From Pelagibacterales bacterium SAG-MED05 (GTDB lineage Bacteria; Pseudomonadota; Alphaproteobacteria; Pelagibacterales; Pelagibacteraceae), in assembly GCA_014654415.1 (NCBI GenBank), contig JACWDC010000005.1:1-64000 (forward strand): a DNA stretch of 64,000 nucleotides. Direction: 5' to 3'. Of the stretch, positions 46,662 through 55,915 are shown piece by piece; within the stretch, counting starts at the first letter, position 1, and each line of letters opens with the position of its first letter. The translations under genes were made by a program, and so were the position numbers. The notes under the pieces were generated by a model. That model saw nothing but the letters and a program-made list of their open reading frames with translations. It ran no database searches and had not been told where the DNA came from.

Positions 46662-47566
46662 TGGAAAAAATAAATTTTAAACATTCAGTTATATTTTTTA
46701 TTTTATGTATTTTGGTGAGTCCATTTTATCTTATACTAAATTTTGAACCAATAATACTCTGCTTGTTCTTAATATTAATTTTGGGAATTTCTCATGGGGC
46801 GTTAGACAATATTAAAGGAAAAAAACTTTTAAAATTGCTTGGTTATAAGTCTACTAATTCTTTTTATCTTATCTATATATTAATTTCTTTTTTAATAATA
46901 ATTTTCTGGTTGGTATTTCCGAATACTGTTTTATTCTTGTTCCTAATTGTTGCGGCTTATCATTTTGGTAAAGAAGATACAGTGTTTTCTTTTAAAAGAA
47001 AGTTTTTAATATCAGAATGTTTATTTTTTTTTAAAGGTTCATCTGTAATCGTAACTCCATTGTTGTTGCAAAGGAATGCTACAAACGAAATATTTAGAAT
47101 TTTAAATTTTGATGTTTTTGAATCTACAGTTTTCAGTAATGAATTTTTAGTAATGCTACTATGTTTAAGTTTTTTATCATCTTTATGTATTTCAAATAAA
47201 AAAAATACTAACTTAAAAGGAATTATGATTATGGATTTTTCATCACTAATCGTATTAAATTTTTTCTTAACACCTGTTATAGCATTCACGCTTTATTTTT
47301 GTTTTCTTCATTCAATAAGACATTCTATAACGCTAATTTTTGAGTTAGATAAATCTTTCAAATCAGGACTAAAAAAATTTATAAATAGAGCAATTCCTTT
47401 AACTTTTATCACTGGAGTAATGTTTTTATTCGCAATATATTTTTTAAATAATTTTTACAACCTCGATGAAGCCATTTATAAGGTAATTTTTATTGGTTTG
47501 GCGTCACTTACTTTTCCGCATATATTGCTTGAATACCTTTTAGAAAAAAATGAAAAAAGAACTTAA
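46661..47566 (+). CDS. blh: Brp/Blh-type beta-carotene 15,15'-dioxygenase
   Basis: Blh cleaves beta-carotene into two molecules of retinal, the rhodopsin chromophore. The 301-residue protein is polytopic, with the conserved histidines that hold iron in ISHGALDN (about 46-53), AAYHFGKED (about 98-106) and FLHSIRHSITL (about 215-225). This gene defines the pathway end point as retinal rather than a carotenoid pigment. It overlaps ispH by 17 bases. No rhodopsin gene is in the window. Confidence 0.93.
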   Translation: MEKINFKHSVIFFILCILVSPFYLILNFEPIILCLFLILILGISHGALDNIKGKKLLKLLGYKSTNSFYLIYILISFLIIIFWLVFPNTVLFLFLIVAAYHFGKEDTVFSFKRKFLISECLFFFKGSSVIVTPLLLQRNATNEIFRILNFDVFESTVFSNEFLVMLLCLSFLSSLCISNKKNTNLKGIMIMDFSSLIVLNFFLTPVIAFTLYFCFLHSIRHSITLIFELDKSFKSGLKKFINRAIPLTFITGVMFLFAIYFLNNFYNLDEAIYKVIFIGLASLTFPHILLEYLLEKNEKRT

Positions 47567-48494
47567 AATTTATTTAGCATCGCCAAGAGGTTTTTGCGCT
47601 GGGGTCAAAAGAGCTATAGAAATAGTTGATAAATCAATAAATAAATATGGTTCACCAGTTTATGTGCGTCATGAAATAGTCCACAACAAACAAGTGGTTG
47701 AAGATTTAAAAAAAAAGGGAGCCATATTTGTAAATGAATTGTCAGATATTAAAGATAAAACTAGACCAGTAGTTTTTTCCGCACATGGTGTGCCAAAAAC
47801 AGTTCCTGAAGAAGCAAAAATTAAAAAGCTTTCTTATGTAGATGCAACTTGTCCACTAGTATCAAAAGTACATAGAGAATCTGAACAACTTTATAAAAAT
47901 GGTCATGACATTATTCTTATAGGTCATAATAACCATCCTGAAGTTATTGGTACAATGGGACAGTTGCCAAAAGGAGCTATAACACTAATTGAGACGATAA
48001 ACGATGCAAAATCTTTAGAAAATAAAAATTTTACTAAACCTATGGCCTATATAACTCAAACAACTTTATCAGTAGATGATACTGCTGAAATTATAAATTT
48101 TTTAAAAAAAAAATTTCCAAATATAAAAAGTCCTATAAAAGAAGATATATGTTATGCGACAACTAATCGACAAATAGCTGTAAAAAAAATGGCTGCCAAA
48201 TGTGATATATTTTTCATCATTGGGAGTAGAAATTCATCAAACTCAGCTAGGTTAGTTGAGGTGGCTAAAAAAGCAGGATGTAAAAATTCTTTACTTATGC
48301 ATTCTGAAAAAGAAATTCCATTTGCAGACATTGCAAATTCGAAAATAATTGGTATATCATCAGGTGCCTCTGCTCCGGAACAGTTAGTACAAAATTTAAT
48401 CAATGAAATAAAAAAAAATTATCTAGTATCTATTGAAGAAGTGATTGTTGCTGAAGAAAAAGTAGTTTTCAAGCTTCCTAAAGAATTAAACTAA
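47550..48494 (+). CDS. ispH: 4-hydroxy-3-methylbut-2-enyl diphosphate reductase
   Basis: IspH makes IPP and DMAPP in the last MEP-pathway step. The three cysteines of its iron-sulfur cluster lie in RGFCAGVKRAI (Cys16 region), DATCPLVSKVH and EDICYATTNRQ, with the catalytic TQTTLS motif in between. Length 314 is normal. In many alphaproteobacteria ispH-thrB-rnhA stand together as here; in this window the four retinal genes are joined to its 5' side. Confidence 0.96.
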   Translation: MKKELKIYLASPRGFCAGVKRAIEIVDKSINKYGSPVYVRHEIVHNKQVVEDLKKKGAIFVNELSDIKDKTRPVVFSAHGVPKTVPEEAKIKKLSYVDATCPLVSKVHRESEQLYKNGHDIILIGHNNHPEVIGTMGQLPKGAITLIETINDAKSLENKNFTKPMAYITQTTLSVDDTAEIINFLKKKFPNIKSPIKEDICYATTNRQIAVKKMAAKCDIFFIIGSRNSSNSARLVEVAKKAGCKNSLLMHSEKEIPFADIANSKIIGISSGASAPEQLVQNLINEIKKNYLVSIEEVIVAEEKVVFKLPKELN

Positions 48495-49463
48495 ATGGCA
48501 GTATATACAAAACTTAACAAAGAAAACATTGAAGAAATTCTATCAGGTTATGAGATCGGTAAATTAAATTCTTTTAAAGGAATTCAAGAAGGTATAGAAA
48601 ATTCAAATTATTTTTTACTTATAGATAATAAAAAATACATTCTCACAATTTATGAAAAAAGAGTTAAATCTCAAGATCTTCCTTTTTTCTCTGAGCTAAT
48701 GACTGGTCTAAATAAAGCAGGCGTTAAGTGCCCAATACCAATTATTAATAAACAAAAAAAAACTATTACTGATTATAGTAAAAAAAAATTAATGATTGTT
48801 ACTTACCTGGAAGGTAAAGCAAAAAAAAATCTCACTCCAAAAAACTGCAAATCAGTTGGTGTTGAAGTTGCTAAAATGCATGAAATTACAAAAAATTTTA
48901 AAATTAGAAGAAAAAATGATTTATCCGTTAATTCATGGAGAGAATTGTTTAATTCAGTTAAAAAAGAATGCTCAAAAATTCACCAAGATCTTCCTAAATT
49001 AATTGAGTCTAATCTTAATGATGTTGAAAAAAATTGGCCTAATGACTTACCAAAAGGAATAATACACGCTGATTTATTTAATGATAATATTTTCTTTAAC
49101 AATAATGAGTTTAGTGGATTAATAGACTTCTATTTTTCATGCGAAGATTTTTACGCATTTGAAATTGCAATTTGTTTTAATGCATTGTGTTTTGATGGGG
49201 TTCCAAAAAATTTAAGTTTTAATGTAACTAAAGCTAAAAACTTTATTAATGGGTACAATTCAATAAGAAAACTAACTGATGATGAAAAAAGAAATATAAA
49301 AGTATTATCTCAAGGTGCGGCTCTAAGATTTTTATTAACTAGAGTTTTTGATGCATTAAATACTGTAGATGGTGCGATTGTAAAAGTAAAAGATCCCATG
49401 GAATATTTAAAAAGGTTAGAGTTCCATAAGAATTCTAAAAACTTCGAAGATTTTTTTTTTTAA
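48495..49463 (+). CDS. thrB: Homoserine kinase, APH-like (ThrB type II)
   Basis: A 322-residue kinase of the aminoglycoside-phosphotransferase fold, the alphaproteobacterial form of homoserine kinase. The motifs are YFLLIDNKKYILTIYEKRV, the catalytic GIIHADLFNDNIFF (about 187-200) and the metal-binding LIDFYFSCEDFYAFEIA. It phosphorylates homoserine for threonine synthesis; thrC is 2 kb downstream on the opposite strand. It abuts ispH and shares a base with rnhA. Confidence 0.93.
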   Translation: MAVYTKLNKENIEEILSGYEIGKLNSFKGIQEGIENSNYFLLIDNKKYILTIYEKRVKSQDLPFFSELMTGLNKAGVKCPIPIINKQKKTITDYSKKKLMIVTYLEGKAKKNLTPKNCKSVGVEVAKMHEITKNFKIRRKNDLSVNSWRELFNSVKKECSKIHQDLPKLIESNLNDVEKNWPNDLPKGIIHADLFNDNIFFNNNEFSGLIDFYFSCEDFYAFEIAICFNALCFDGVPKNLSFNVTKAKNFINGYNSIRKLTDDEKRNIKVLSQGAALRFLLTRVFDALNTVDGAIVKVKDPMEYLKRLEFHKNSKNFEDFFF

Positions 49464-49888
49464 TGAAATATACAATTTACACAGATGGGGCATGTTCTGG
49501 AAATCCAGGAAAAGGAGGATGGGCTGCAATTATTTTAGATAATAATACAAATCAAACTCACATTTCTGGCAGCAAAAAAAATACTACCAATAACAGAATG
49601 GAATTAACTGCACCAATAATGGCTTTAAAAAAAATTAAAACAAGATCTGAGATAACAGTCTATACAGATTCGAAATATGTGAAAGATGGAATTACAGAAT
49701 GGATAAAAAAATGGAAATTGAACAATTGGAAAAACTCAAATAAGAAACCAGTTAAAAACAAAGATCTTTGGATTAAATTAGATGATTCTTGCGAAAAACA
49801 TAAAGTCAATTGGAAGTGGGTTAAAGGTCACTCAGAAAATAAATATAATAACCTAGTTGATGAGTTAGCTGTTTCTGAAACTAAATAG
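49463..49888 (+). CDS. rnhA: Ribonuclease HI
   Basis: RNase HI cleaves RNA in RNA-DNA hybrids. The 141-residue protein has the catalytic residues in YTDGACSGNPGKGGWA, NRMELTAPIMAL, VYTDSKYVKDGI and the terminal NNLVDELA. It overlaps thrB by one base and the end of the convergent peroxiredoxin gene by 8 bases. Confidence 0.97.
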   Translation: MKYTIYTDGACSGNPGKGGWAAIILDNNTNQTHISGSKKNTTNNRMELTAPIMALKKIKTRSEITVYTDSKYVKDGITEWIKKWKLNNWKNSNKKPVKNKDLWIKLDDSCEKHKVNWKWVKGHSENKYNNLVDELAVSETK

Positions 49889-50369
49889 AGTTTAAAAAAC
49901 TCTCAGCAGCAGTTAATTCACAAGTTGCCGTTTCTTTTTCTTCCTCTACTTTTTTCACCTCACCATTTTCTACAAGCATGGTGTATCGATTTGATCTAAT
50001 TCCAAGTCCTTTTTTAGATTTATCTACTTCAGCTCCAATAGCTTTTGTAAATTTAAGAAATGGGTCACCAGTCATAAAAATTTTAGTTCCGGTATTTTGA
50101 TTTTCACCCCATGCTTTCATGACGTTTGGGTCATTTACAGAAATACATACAATTTTTGAGACTCCTTTATTTAAAGCCAACTCATAATTTTTTATGTATC
50201 CAGGTAAGTGAAGTGCAGAACATGTTTTTGTAAATGCACCTGGCATGCCTAAAATAATAATTTTATCATTTTTACATAGATCTAAAATATCAATTTTTTT
50301 TACATCATTACTTTGATCAAGATAAAACAATTCAGAGCTTGGTAATTTATGGCCTGCTTTTATTTTCAT
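49881..50369 (-). CDS. Peroxiredoxin, Prx5/AhpC-TSA type
   Basis: A 162-residue peroxidase with the Prx5-subfamily active site GMPGAFTKTCSALHLPGY; the peroxidatic cysteine is Cys50 and Thr47 completes the motif. It reduces H2O2 or organic peroxides with thiol donors. A second cysteine (CELTAAESF, near 155) could be the resolving one. It follows thrC with a 4-base overlap. Confidence 0.93.
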   Translation of the reverse strand: MKIKAGHKLPSSELFYLDQSNDVKKIDILDLCKNDKIIILGMPGAFTKTCSALHLPGYIKNYELALNKGVSKIVCISVNDPNVMKAWGENQNTGTKIFMTGDPFLKFTKAIGAEVDKSKKGLGIRSNRYTMLVENGEVKKVEEEKETATCELTAAESFLNSI

Positions 50370-51742
50370 TTTACTTTACTTAAGATATAATTTTTTACTT
50401 GTGAATTAGAATTTTCAATAATATCAAATTTTTCTTTTTTATCTACATCCATTTTTAAATGGAATGGAGCTTCTAAATTTTTTCCTGTTGCTTTTTTAAC
50501 TGTATCTTTAAATTTAAAAGGATGAGCAGTCCCTAGAACAACTATATTTTCTAAACCTTTAATTTTTTTCGCGGCTCCAAACCCAGTAGCTGTGTGTGGA
50601 TCAATTATAAAATCAAATTCATCATTTATATTTTTAATAATCGATTGCGTAGCTTCATCATTAATTTTTACTGCTTCAAAATCTTTTTTGATATTTTGGA
50701 TCGTGCTTTCATCTAATTTAAAAAAACCTTTTTTAGATAGATGATCCATCAATAAATTAACTTTTTGATCATCCTCACCTACAGCATAAAAAAGAAGTCT
50801 TTCAAAATTACTTGCAACTTGAATATCCATGCTTGGAGAAATCGATGGTTTTACTTTATCGGGTTTATATTCACCCTTATTGATTGTTCTCTGTAATATA
50901 TCGTTTTCATTAGTTGCAACAATTAATTTATTAATCGGTAATCCCATTTTTTTTGCAACATAGCCTGCATAAATATCACCAAAATTTCCTGTAGGCACTG
51001 AGAAGCTAATATTGTCTTTTTTTAATTTAAAGTAAGAATAAAAATAATAAACAATCTGACAAACTATTCTTGACCAATTAATAGAATTTACTCCTGACAT
51101 GTTAATTTTTGATCTGAAATTATCATCATTAAAAAGTTCTTTTACAATTTTTTGACAATCATCAAAGGAACCTTTGATTGCAATATTATAAATATTTGAA
51201 CTACCAATAGTTGTCATTATTTTACGTTGAACACTCGAAATTTTATTGTGAGGGTGTAAAACAAATAAATTTATATTTTTTCTATTGTTTAATGCTGCAA
51301 TAGCAGCTGCACCTGTATCTCCAGAAGTCGCAACAACTATATTAACAGTTTTCTCTTTTGCTATTTTTAAATGATCATACAAATTTCCTATAACTTGCAT
51401 GGCTATATCTTTAAAAGCTAGAGTTGGTCCATTATAAAGCTCAAGGAGATTAATGTCTCCTAACTTTTTTAAATTAACTACATCTTTATTTTTAAAGCTG
51501 CTATAGGATTTTTCTATCAGAGATTTTAGCTGATTTTTACTAACTTCTTCTTTGCAAAAATTGAATATTATTTCTGCAGCTAAATCTTGATAGTTTAATT
51601 TACTCAAATTATTTAGTTCTTCTTGATTATATTTTTTTATTTCAATTGGTAAAAATAAACCGCCCCCTGGAGCGAGACCCCTTAAAAAGATGTCTTTAAA
51701 GCTAAATTTTAAAGATTTATCTCTAGTGCTAAAATACTTCAT
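50366..51742 (-). CDS. thrC: Threonine synthase
   Basis: This PLP enzyme converts O-phosphohomoserine to threonine. The 458-residue protein has the N-terminal YFSTRDKSLKFSFKD, the PLP lysine in GPTLAFKDIAMQ (about 105-116), the phosphate-binding ATSGDTGAAAI and PTGNFGDIYAGY. It is the gamma-type long form usual in proteobacteria. It heads a minus-strand unit with the peroxiredoxin gene, 54 bases downstream of ctaB. Confidence 0.95.
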   Translation of the reverse strand: MKYFSTRDKSLKFSFKDIFLRGLAPGGGLFLPIEIKKYNQEELNNLSKLNYQDLAAEIIFNFCKEEVSKNQLKSLIEKSYSSFKNKDVVNLKKLGDINLLELYNGPTLAFKDIAMQVIGNLYDHLKIAKEKTVNIVVATSGDTGAAAIAALNNRKNINLFVLHPHNKISSVQRKIMTTIGSSNIYNIAIKGSFDDCQKIVKELFNDDNFRSKINMSGVNSINWSRIVCQIVYYFYSYFKLKKDNISFSVPTGNFGDIYAGYVAKKMGLPINKLIVATNENDILQRTINKGEYKPDKVKPSISPSMDIQVASNFERLLFYAVGEDDQKVNLLMDHLSKKGFFKLDESTIQNIKKDFEAVKINDEATQSIIKNINDEFDFIIDPHTATGFGAAKKIKGLENIVVLGTAHPFKFKDTVKKATGKNLEAPFHLKMDVDKKEKFDIIENSNSQVKNYILSKVK

Positions 51743-51796
51743 TTGATTCTTTTAAAATATAGAAAATAAACAAAAATTGATATTAATTAATTTGTT

Positions 51797-52735
51797 TTAG
51801 AAAATGCTGATTATTTCATTTAATTTAAACAAATTGTCAAAAAGAATTATTAAAAATAGAAAAAATAAATAAAATATTGAATATACAAATACTTTTCTAG
51901 CTATTAAATTTGATTTGGAAACTGCCTTAGTTTTGAATAGTAAATAACATAAGCTTATATAATAAATTGTCATTCCCAAAGATAAAACAAAATAAATTAT
52001 ACTGCCAAATCCAATAAAAAAGGGAGCGACAACCACCGGCAGCATTAGAATAGAGTATAAAAGAATATTAAGCTTTGTTTTTTTAATTCCTGCAGTAATG
52101 GGCAGCATAGGAATCTTTGCTTTTTCATAATCTTTAAACTTATATAAACTTAAAGCCCAAAAATGAGATGGGGTCCAAATAAATATTATTAAAAACATTA
52201 CTACTGGTTCTATAGAAACATTATTCATTGCAACAGCCCAGCCTATTACTGGAGGAAGTGCACCTGCCGCTCCTCCAATTACAATATTTTGTGCAGTTTT
52301 TCTTTTTAACCAAATAGTATAAATAAAAAAATAAAAACTTATCGTTGCTACCAACAGAAGAGCAGAAATTAAATTTGAGGACAGATAAAGCATTACTATT
52401 GAAATAAATGAAAGAATAATTCCAAACAATAAAGCTTGCTCCCTTCTGATTTTACCAGTTGGTATAGGTCTTAAACATGTTCTGCTCATGAGCGCATCTA
52501 AATCGGATTCATACCACATATTTAATGCCCCTGCGGCTCCTGAACCTATAGCCACAGCTAACAAAGATAAAAAAGCTGTTGTAAAGGAAACTGTTACTGG
52601 GGCAACTAATAAGCCGACCATAGCCGTAAACAAGACAAGGGACATTACCCTTGGTTTCATGAGCAATAAAAAGGATTTAATATAAACGCTTAGGTCTATT
52701 TGAGACGATTTATTTTTAAGTATGTTTTGCGACAA
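51797..52735 (-). CDS. ctaB: Protoheme IX farnesyltransferase (heme O synthase)
   Basis: A UbiA-superfamily membrane enzyme of 312 residues that adds farnesyl to heme B for the heme A pathway of the oxidase encoded just upstream. The prenyl-diphosphate site NMWYESDLDALMSRTCLRPIPTG (about 82-104) and the second region WTPSHFWALSLYKFKDYEKAKIPMLP are clear. About eight or nine hydrophobic helices follow. It starts 2 bases after the 94-residue membrane protein gene ends. Confidence 0.95.
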   Translation of the reverse strand: MSQNILKNKSSQIDLSVYIKSFLLLMKPRVMSLVLFTAMVGLLVAPVTVSFTTAFLSLLAVAIGSGAAGALNMWYESDLDALMSRTCLRPIPTGKIRREQALLFGIILSFISIVMLYLSSNLISALLLVATISFYFFIYTIWLKRKTAQNIVIGGAAGALPPVIGWAVAMNNVSIEPVVMFLIIFIWTPSHFWALSLYKFKDYEKAKIPMLPITAGIKKTKLNILLYSILMLPVVVAPFFIGFGSIIYFVLSLGMTIYYISLCYLLFKTKAVSKSNLIARKVFVYSIFYLFFLFLIILFDNLFKLNEIISIF

Positions 52736-52737
52736 AA

Positions 52738-53022
52738 CTATCCTACATTTAAAGAAATAAATATTGCTATCAATATCATTCCTATAATTAGAATATGATT
52801 GCCTAAATCGAAAATTCCTATTTTTTTATTCTTTTTATCAATTAATTTTCTGTGGACAGGTATTTGGTCGTAAGGATTGATTTTAATATCATCTTTCTTG
52901 TCTTTATCATTTTCAATTTTTAATGACGTGCCAAACCAAACAAAATAAATAAAAAGAAAAAAGAATATTAAAAATCCAGCAACTATATTAAAACCACCCA
53001 TTAAATTAAGCCCCTCCCACAA
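52738..53022 (-). CDS. Small two-helix membrane protein of the oxidase cluster, unknown
   Basis: A 94-residue protein with a hydrophobic segment at about 9-30 (FNIVAGFLIFFFLFIYFVWFG), a charged middle (KIENDKDKKDD, PYDQIPVHRKLIDKK) and a second segment at about 71-92. I do not recognise a family. It is encoded between the subunit IV gene (17-base overlap) and ctaB, where a small CoxF-like accessory gene or ctaG often sits in relatives. A role in oxidase assembly is only inferred from position. Confidence 0.6.
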   Translation of the reverse strand: MWEGLNLMGGFNIVAGFLIFFFLFIYFVWFGTSLKIENDKDKKDDIKINPYDQIPVHRKLIDKKNKKIGIFDLGNHILIIGMILIAIFISLNVG

Positions 53023-53341
53023 AAAAATAAAATAGCCTTGAAAACACAGTGTACTTTCCTTCTGCCATCATTAAGCTAACAAAACATGCAATAGCTGTCA
53101 TAGGCCATAGAAGAACATTGACCAAAGCATAACGCTCCCAAAACAAGTGCATAAAAAAAGCCATTATTAAACCAGCTTTAAGGAACATAAAAAATAAAAT
53201 TAATGACCATCTCAACAAGCCTTGAAAATTATACCAATCAACCATGTAAGAAAAAAAACTTAGAACAAATAAAAGACCCCATATCCAAAGATATATGCCT
53301 ATTTTATGTGTTGATGTTTGTTCTTTTTTAGCTTCAGTCAT
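53006..53341 (-). CDS. Cytochrome c oxidase subunit IV, bacterial (COX4_pro/CyoD-like)
   Basis: A 111-residue membrane protein with three helices (about 13-31, 40-64, 74-92). The segment FFMFLKAGLIMAFFMHLFWE is typical of the bacterial subunit IV family found in caa3- and bo3-type oxidases. It lies between the subunit III gene and the 94-residue protein gene in the oxidase operon. Confidence 0.82.
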   Translation of the reverse strand: MTEAKKEQTSTHKIGIYLWIWGLLFVLSFFSYMVDWYNFQGLLRWSLILFFMFLKAGLIMAFFMHLFWERYALVNVLLWPMTAIACFVSLMMAEGKYTVFSRLFYFFVGGA

Positions 53342-53349
53342 AATCTAGT

Positions 53350-54057
53350 TTACCATAAATAAAAGAAAGCAAATATAAATACCCAGACAAGATCTACAAA
53401 ATGCCAGTAAAGTCCTAATATTTCTATAGAGACGTAGTCTGATTTCATTGTAGTAAAATACCCTCTTTTTCCTGTATCAAAATCTCCTCTAAATACCTTT
53501 CTTGCAAAAATAAATAAAAAAATTACTCCTATTGAAACGTGAGTCCCATGAAAACCAGTAATCATAAAAAAGAAAGCGCCAAATTGTTCAGCTCCAAAAG
53601 GATTTCCCCAAGGTCTTACTCCGTCATGAAATATTAATTTTGACCATTCAAATGCTTGCATGCCGACAAATGTAAGCCCTCCTATCGCAGTCAACAAAAC
53701 AAACCATCCACACATCTTTTTGTTTTTTTCATAACCATATTTAACTGCTAATGCCATAGTTCCACTACTAGTAATTAATACAAAAGTCATTATGGCTATT
53801 AATAAAAGTGGAACTGGAACTCCCATCACTTCTAAAGCAAATACCTCGCTAGGATACGGCCAGGGTTCAACTACTGAAGCTCTTACTTTCATATAAGCAA
53901 CCAAAAAACAGCTAAAGACAAAAGTATCACTAAGCAAAAAGATCCACATCATTGCTTTACCCCAATTCACTCCTTTGAAGGTAGTTTGATCTGAGCCTAT
54001 ATCTTCTGACATGCCTTTAAAGCCGCCTGGCAATTTATCTAGATTAATATCTGACAT
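53350..54057 (-). CDS. ctaE: Cytochrome c oxidase subunit III
   Basis: A 235-residue subunit III with about five to six helices. Recognisable segments are KAMMWIFLLSDTFVFSCFLVAYMKVR, MQAFEWSKLIFHDG, ITGFHGTHVSIGVIFLF and ILGLYWHFVDLVWVFIFAFFYLW at the end. It is in its usual place after subunit I (19-base gap). A second, divergent subunit III-type gene lies 3 kb upstream at 57069-57752. Confidence 0.94.
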   Translation of the reverse strand: MSDINLDKLPGGFKGMSEDIGSDQTTFKGVNWGKAMMWIFLLSDTFVFSCFLVAYMKVRASVVEPWPYPSEVFALEVMGVPVPLLLIAIMTFVLITSSGTMALAVKYGYEKNKKMCGWFVLLTAIGGLTFVGMQAFEWSKLIFHDGVRPWGNPFGAEQFGAFFFMITGFHGTHVSIGVIFLFIFARKVFRGDFDTGKRGYFTTMKSDYVSIEILGLYWHFVDLVWVFIFAFFYLW

Positions 54058-54076
54058 ATATAATATTATTTTATAA

Positions 54077-55915
54077 TTAAGTTTTTTCTACTTCTGCGTC
54101 TCTAACTTCACTTGGAGGTGTTGTTTGAGGAATATAATCATCTTTTGCGCCAGGCACACCATAATCGTATGCCCATCTGTGAACTACAGGAAGTTTTTCT
54201 CCCCAATTACCATGTGTAGGAGGAACGTCAGGTGTAAGCCATTCTAAAGAATTGGCCTGCCATGGATTTTTGCCCGCTGGTTTACCTAATCTTAAGCTTT
54301 TTACAAGATTATAGAAGAAAATGAACTGAGCAGCTCCCACTATAAACGCAGCAACACTGATAAATTCATTCATTCCTATTGCTGATGTCATGTAAGGGCT
54401 GTCATACATTTCAAAATACCTTCTTGGTACACCTATAAAACCTAAATAATGCATTGGAAAATAGATTGAGTAAGCTCCTAAAAAAGTTGTCCAAAAATGC
54501 CATTTACCTAATTTTTCATCGAGAAGTCTTCCTGTTACTAAAGGAAACCAGTGATAAATCGCTCCAAAAATTACCATAAGAGGTGCTATCCCCATTACCA
54601 TATGAAAGTGAGCTATTACAAAATAAGTATCAGATAATGGAACATCTACAGCAACATTTCCTAAGAAAATTCCAGTAATACCTCCATTAACAAACGTTAA
54701 TATAAAACCAAGACAAAAAAGCATAACAGTATTTATTCTTATATTTCCTCTCCAAAGTGTAAGTATCCAATTATAAACCTTCAGCGCCGTTGGCACCGCA
54801 ATAATAAGGGTAGTAGTCGCAAAGAAAAAACCAAACCAAGGACTCATTCCGCTAACATACATGTGGTGAGCCCACACAAAAAAGCTAAGAGCACCAATTC
54901 CTACAATTGCCCAAACCATCATTCTATATCCAAAAATATTTTTTCTAGAATGTACTGAAATTAAATCTGAAACGATTCCAAAAGCTGGTAAGGCCACAAT
55001 ATAAACTTCTGGATGGCCAAAAAACCAAAATAAGTGTTGGAAAAGTATAGGGCTACCTCCGTCATAAGAAAGTGCTTCACCTGCTTTAATAATAGTTGGC
55101 ATAAAAAAGCTAGTTCCTAAAACTTTATCTAATGTCATCATGATTGAACTGACTAACAAAGCTGGAAAAGCCAATAAAGCAAGAACAGTTGCAGTAAAAA
55201 TTCCCCAAATGGTTAAAGGCATTCTCATCAAACTCATCCCTCTAGTTCTAGCTTGTAAAATCGTAATTACGTAATTTAAACCTCCCATGGTAAATCCAAT
55301 TACAAACAATGATAAAGATATTAGCATTAACAAAATTCCATAACCTGAGCCTGGTGTGCCTTCTAAGATTGCTTGAGGAGGATATAAAGTCCAACCAGAT
55401 CCGGTTGGCCCGCCTGGTACAAAAAAACTCGACATTAAAACTACTACAGCTACAAAAAACATCCAGAAACTGATCATATTTGCGTATGGAAATACCATAT
55501 CTCTTGCTCCAACCATTAAAGGTATCAAGTAATTTCCAAATCCTCCTAGAAACAAAGCGGTTAATAAATACACTACCATTATCATTCCATGCATTGTTAC
55601 CATTTGATAATATGTTTCTGCAGTTAAAAAAGGAAATAGATCTGGAAAACCAAGTTGCATACGCATCATCCAAGATAAAATTAAGCCGACTACTCCAGTG
55701 AATACTGCGGTAAGAGTGTATTGAATTCCTATAACTTTAGCATCCTGACAAAAAATCCATTTAGTTATAAAGCTATGTCCATGATAAAGGTCTTGTTCTG
55801 GTAATTCTGCAGGTCTTACATAATCAATATCTGTTTCTCCCCTGCCAGAAGCAGTAGAAGATTTTGTTTTTATTTGATTCTTTTTTTTTTTATTAATATT
55901 TAGTTCATCTGACAT
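54077..55915 (-). CDS. ctaD: Cytochrome c oxidase subunit I
   Basis: The catalytic heme-copper subunit, 612 residues, about 12 helices. The CuB and cross-link motif WFFGHPEVYIVALPAFGIVSD, the CuB histidines in FVWAHHMYVSGM, the K-channel region SVHSRKNIFGY and the heme-ligand segment TYFVIAHFHMVMGIAP are all present. GHPEVY marks an A1-type (aa3-like) oxidase. A hydrophilic extension of about 55 residues at the C-terminus (DVPPTHGNWGEKLP) is typical of the longer bacterial subunit I. It overlaps ctaC by 11 bases. Confidence 0.97.
   Translation of the reverse strand: MSDELNINKKKKNQIKTKSSTASGRGETDIDYVRPAELPEQDLYHGHSFITKWIFCQDAKVIGIQYTLTAVFTGVVGLILSWMMRMQLGFPDLFPFLTAETYYQMVTMHGMIMVVYLLTALFLGGFGNYLIPLMVGARDMVFPYANMISFWMFFVAVVVLMSSFFVPGGPTGSGWTLYPPQAILEGTPGSGYGILLMLISLSLFVIGFTMGGLNYVITILQARTRGMSLMRMPLTIWGIFTATVLALLAFPALLVSSIMMTLDKVLGTSFFMPTIIKAGEALSYDGGSPILFQHLFWFFGHPEVYIVALPAFGIVSDLISVHSRKNIFGYRMMVWAIVGIGALSFFVWAHHMYVSGMSPWFGFFFATTTLIIAVPTALKVYNWILTLWRGNIRINTVMLFCLGFILTFVNGGITGIFLGNVAVDVPLSDTYFVIAHFHMVMGIAPLMVIFGAIYHWFPLVTGRLLDEKLGKWHFWTTFLGAYSIYFPMHYLGFIGVPRRYFEMYDSPYMTSAIGMNEFISVAAFIVGAAQFIFFYNLVKSLRLGKPAGKNPWQANSLEWLTPDVPPTHGNWGEKLPVVHRWAYDYGVPGAKDDYIPQTTPPSEVRDAEVEKT

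Noticed and set aside
46960-47289. 109-residue minus-strand ORF opposite blh
   Set aside because: It is fully covered by the conserved blh gene, with no start context or recognisable domain.
43293-47566. The carotenoid cluster as a recently acquired island
   Set aside because: Base composition looks like the surroundings, there are no repeats, tRNA or integrase at the edges, and the overlaps with neighbours suggest long residence. Ancient transfer cannot be excluded.
55248-55673. 141-residue ORF within the ctaD gene on the same strand
   Set aside because: It lies in another frame of a highly conserved oxidase subunit I and shows no recognisable domain.
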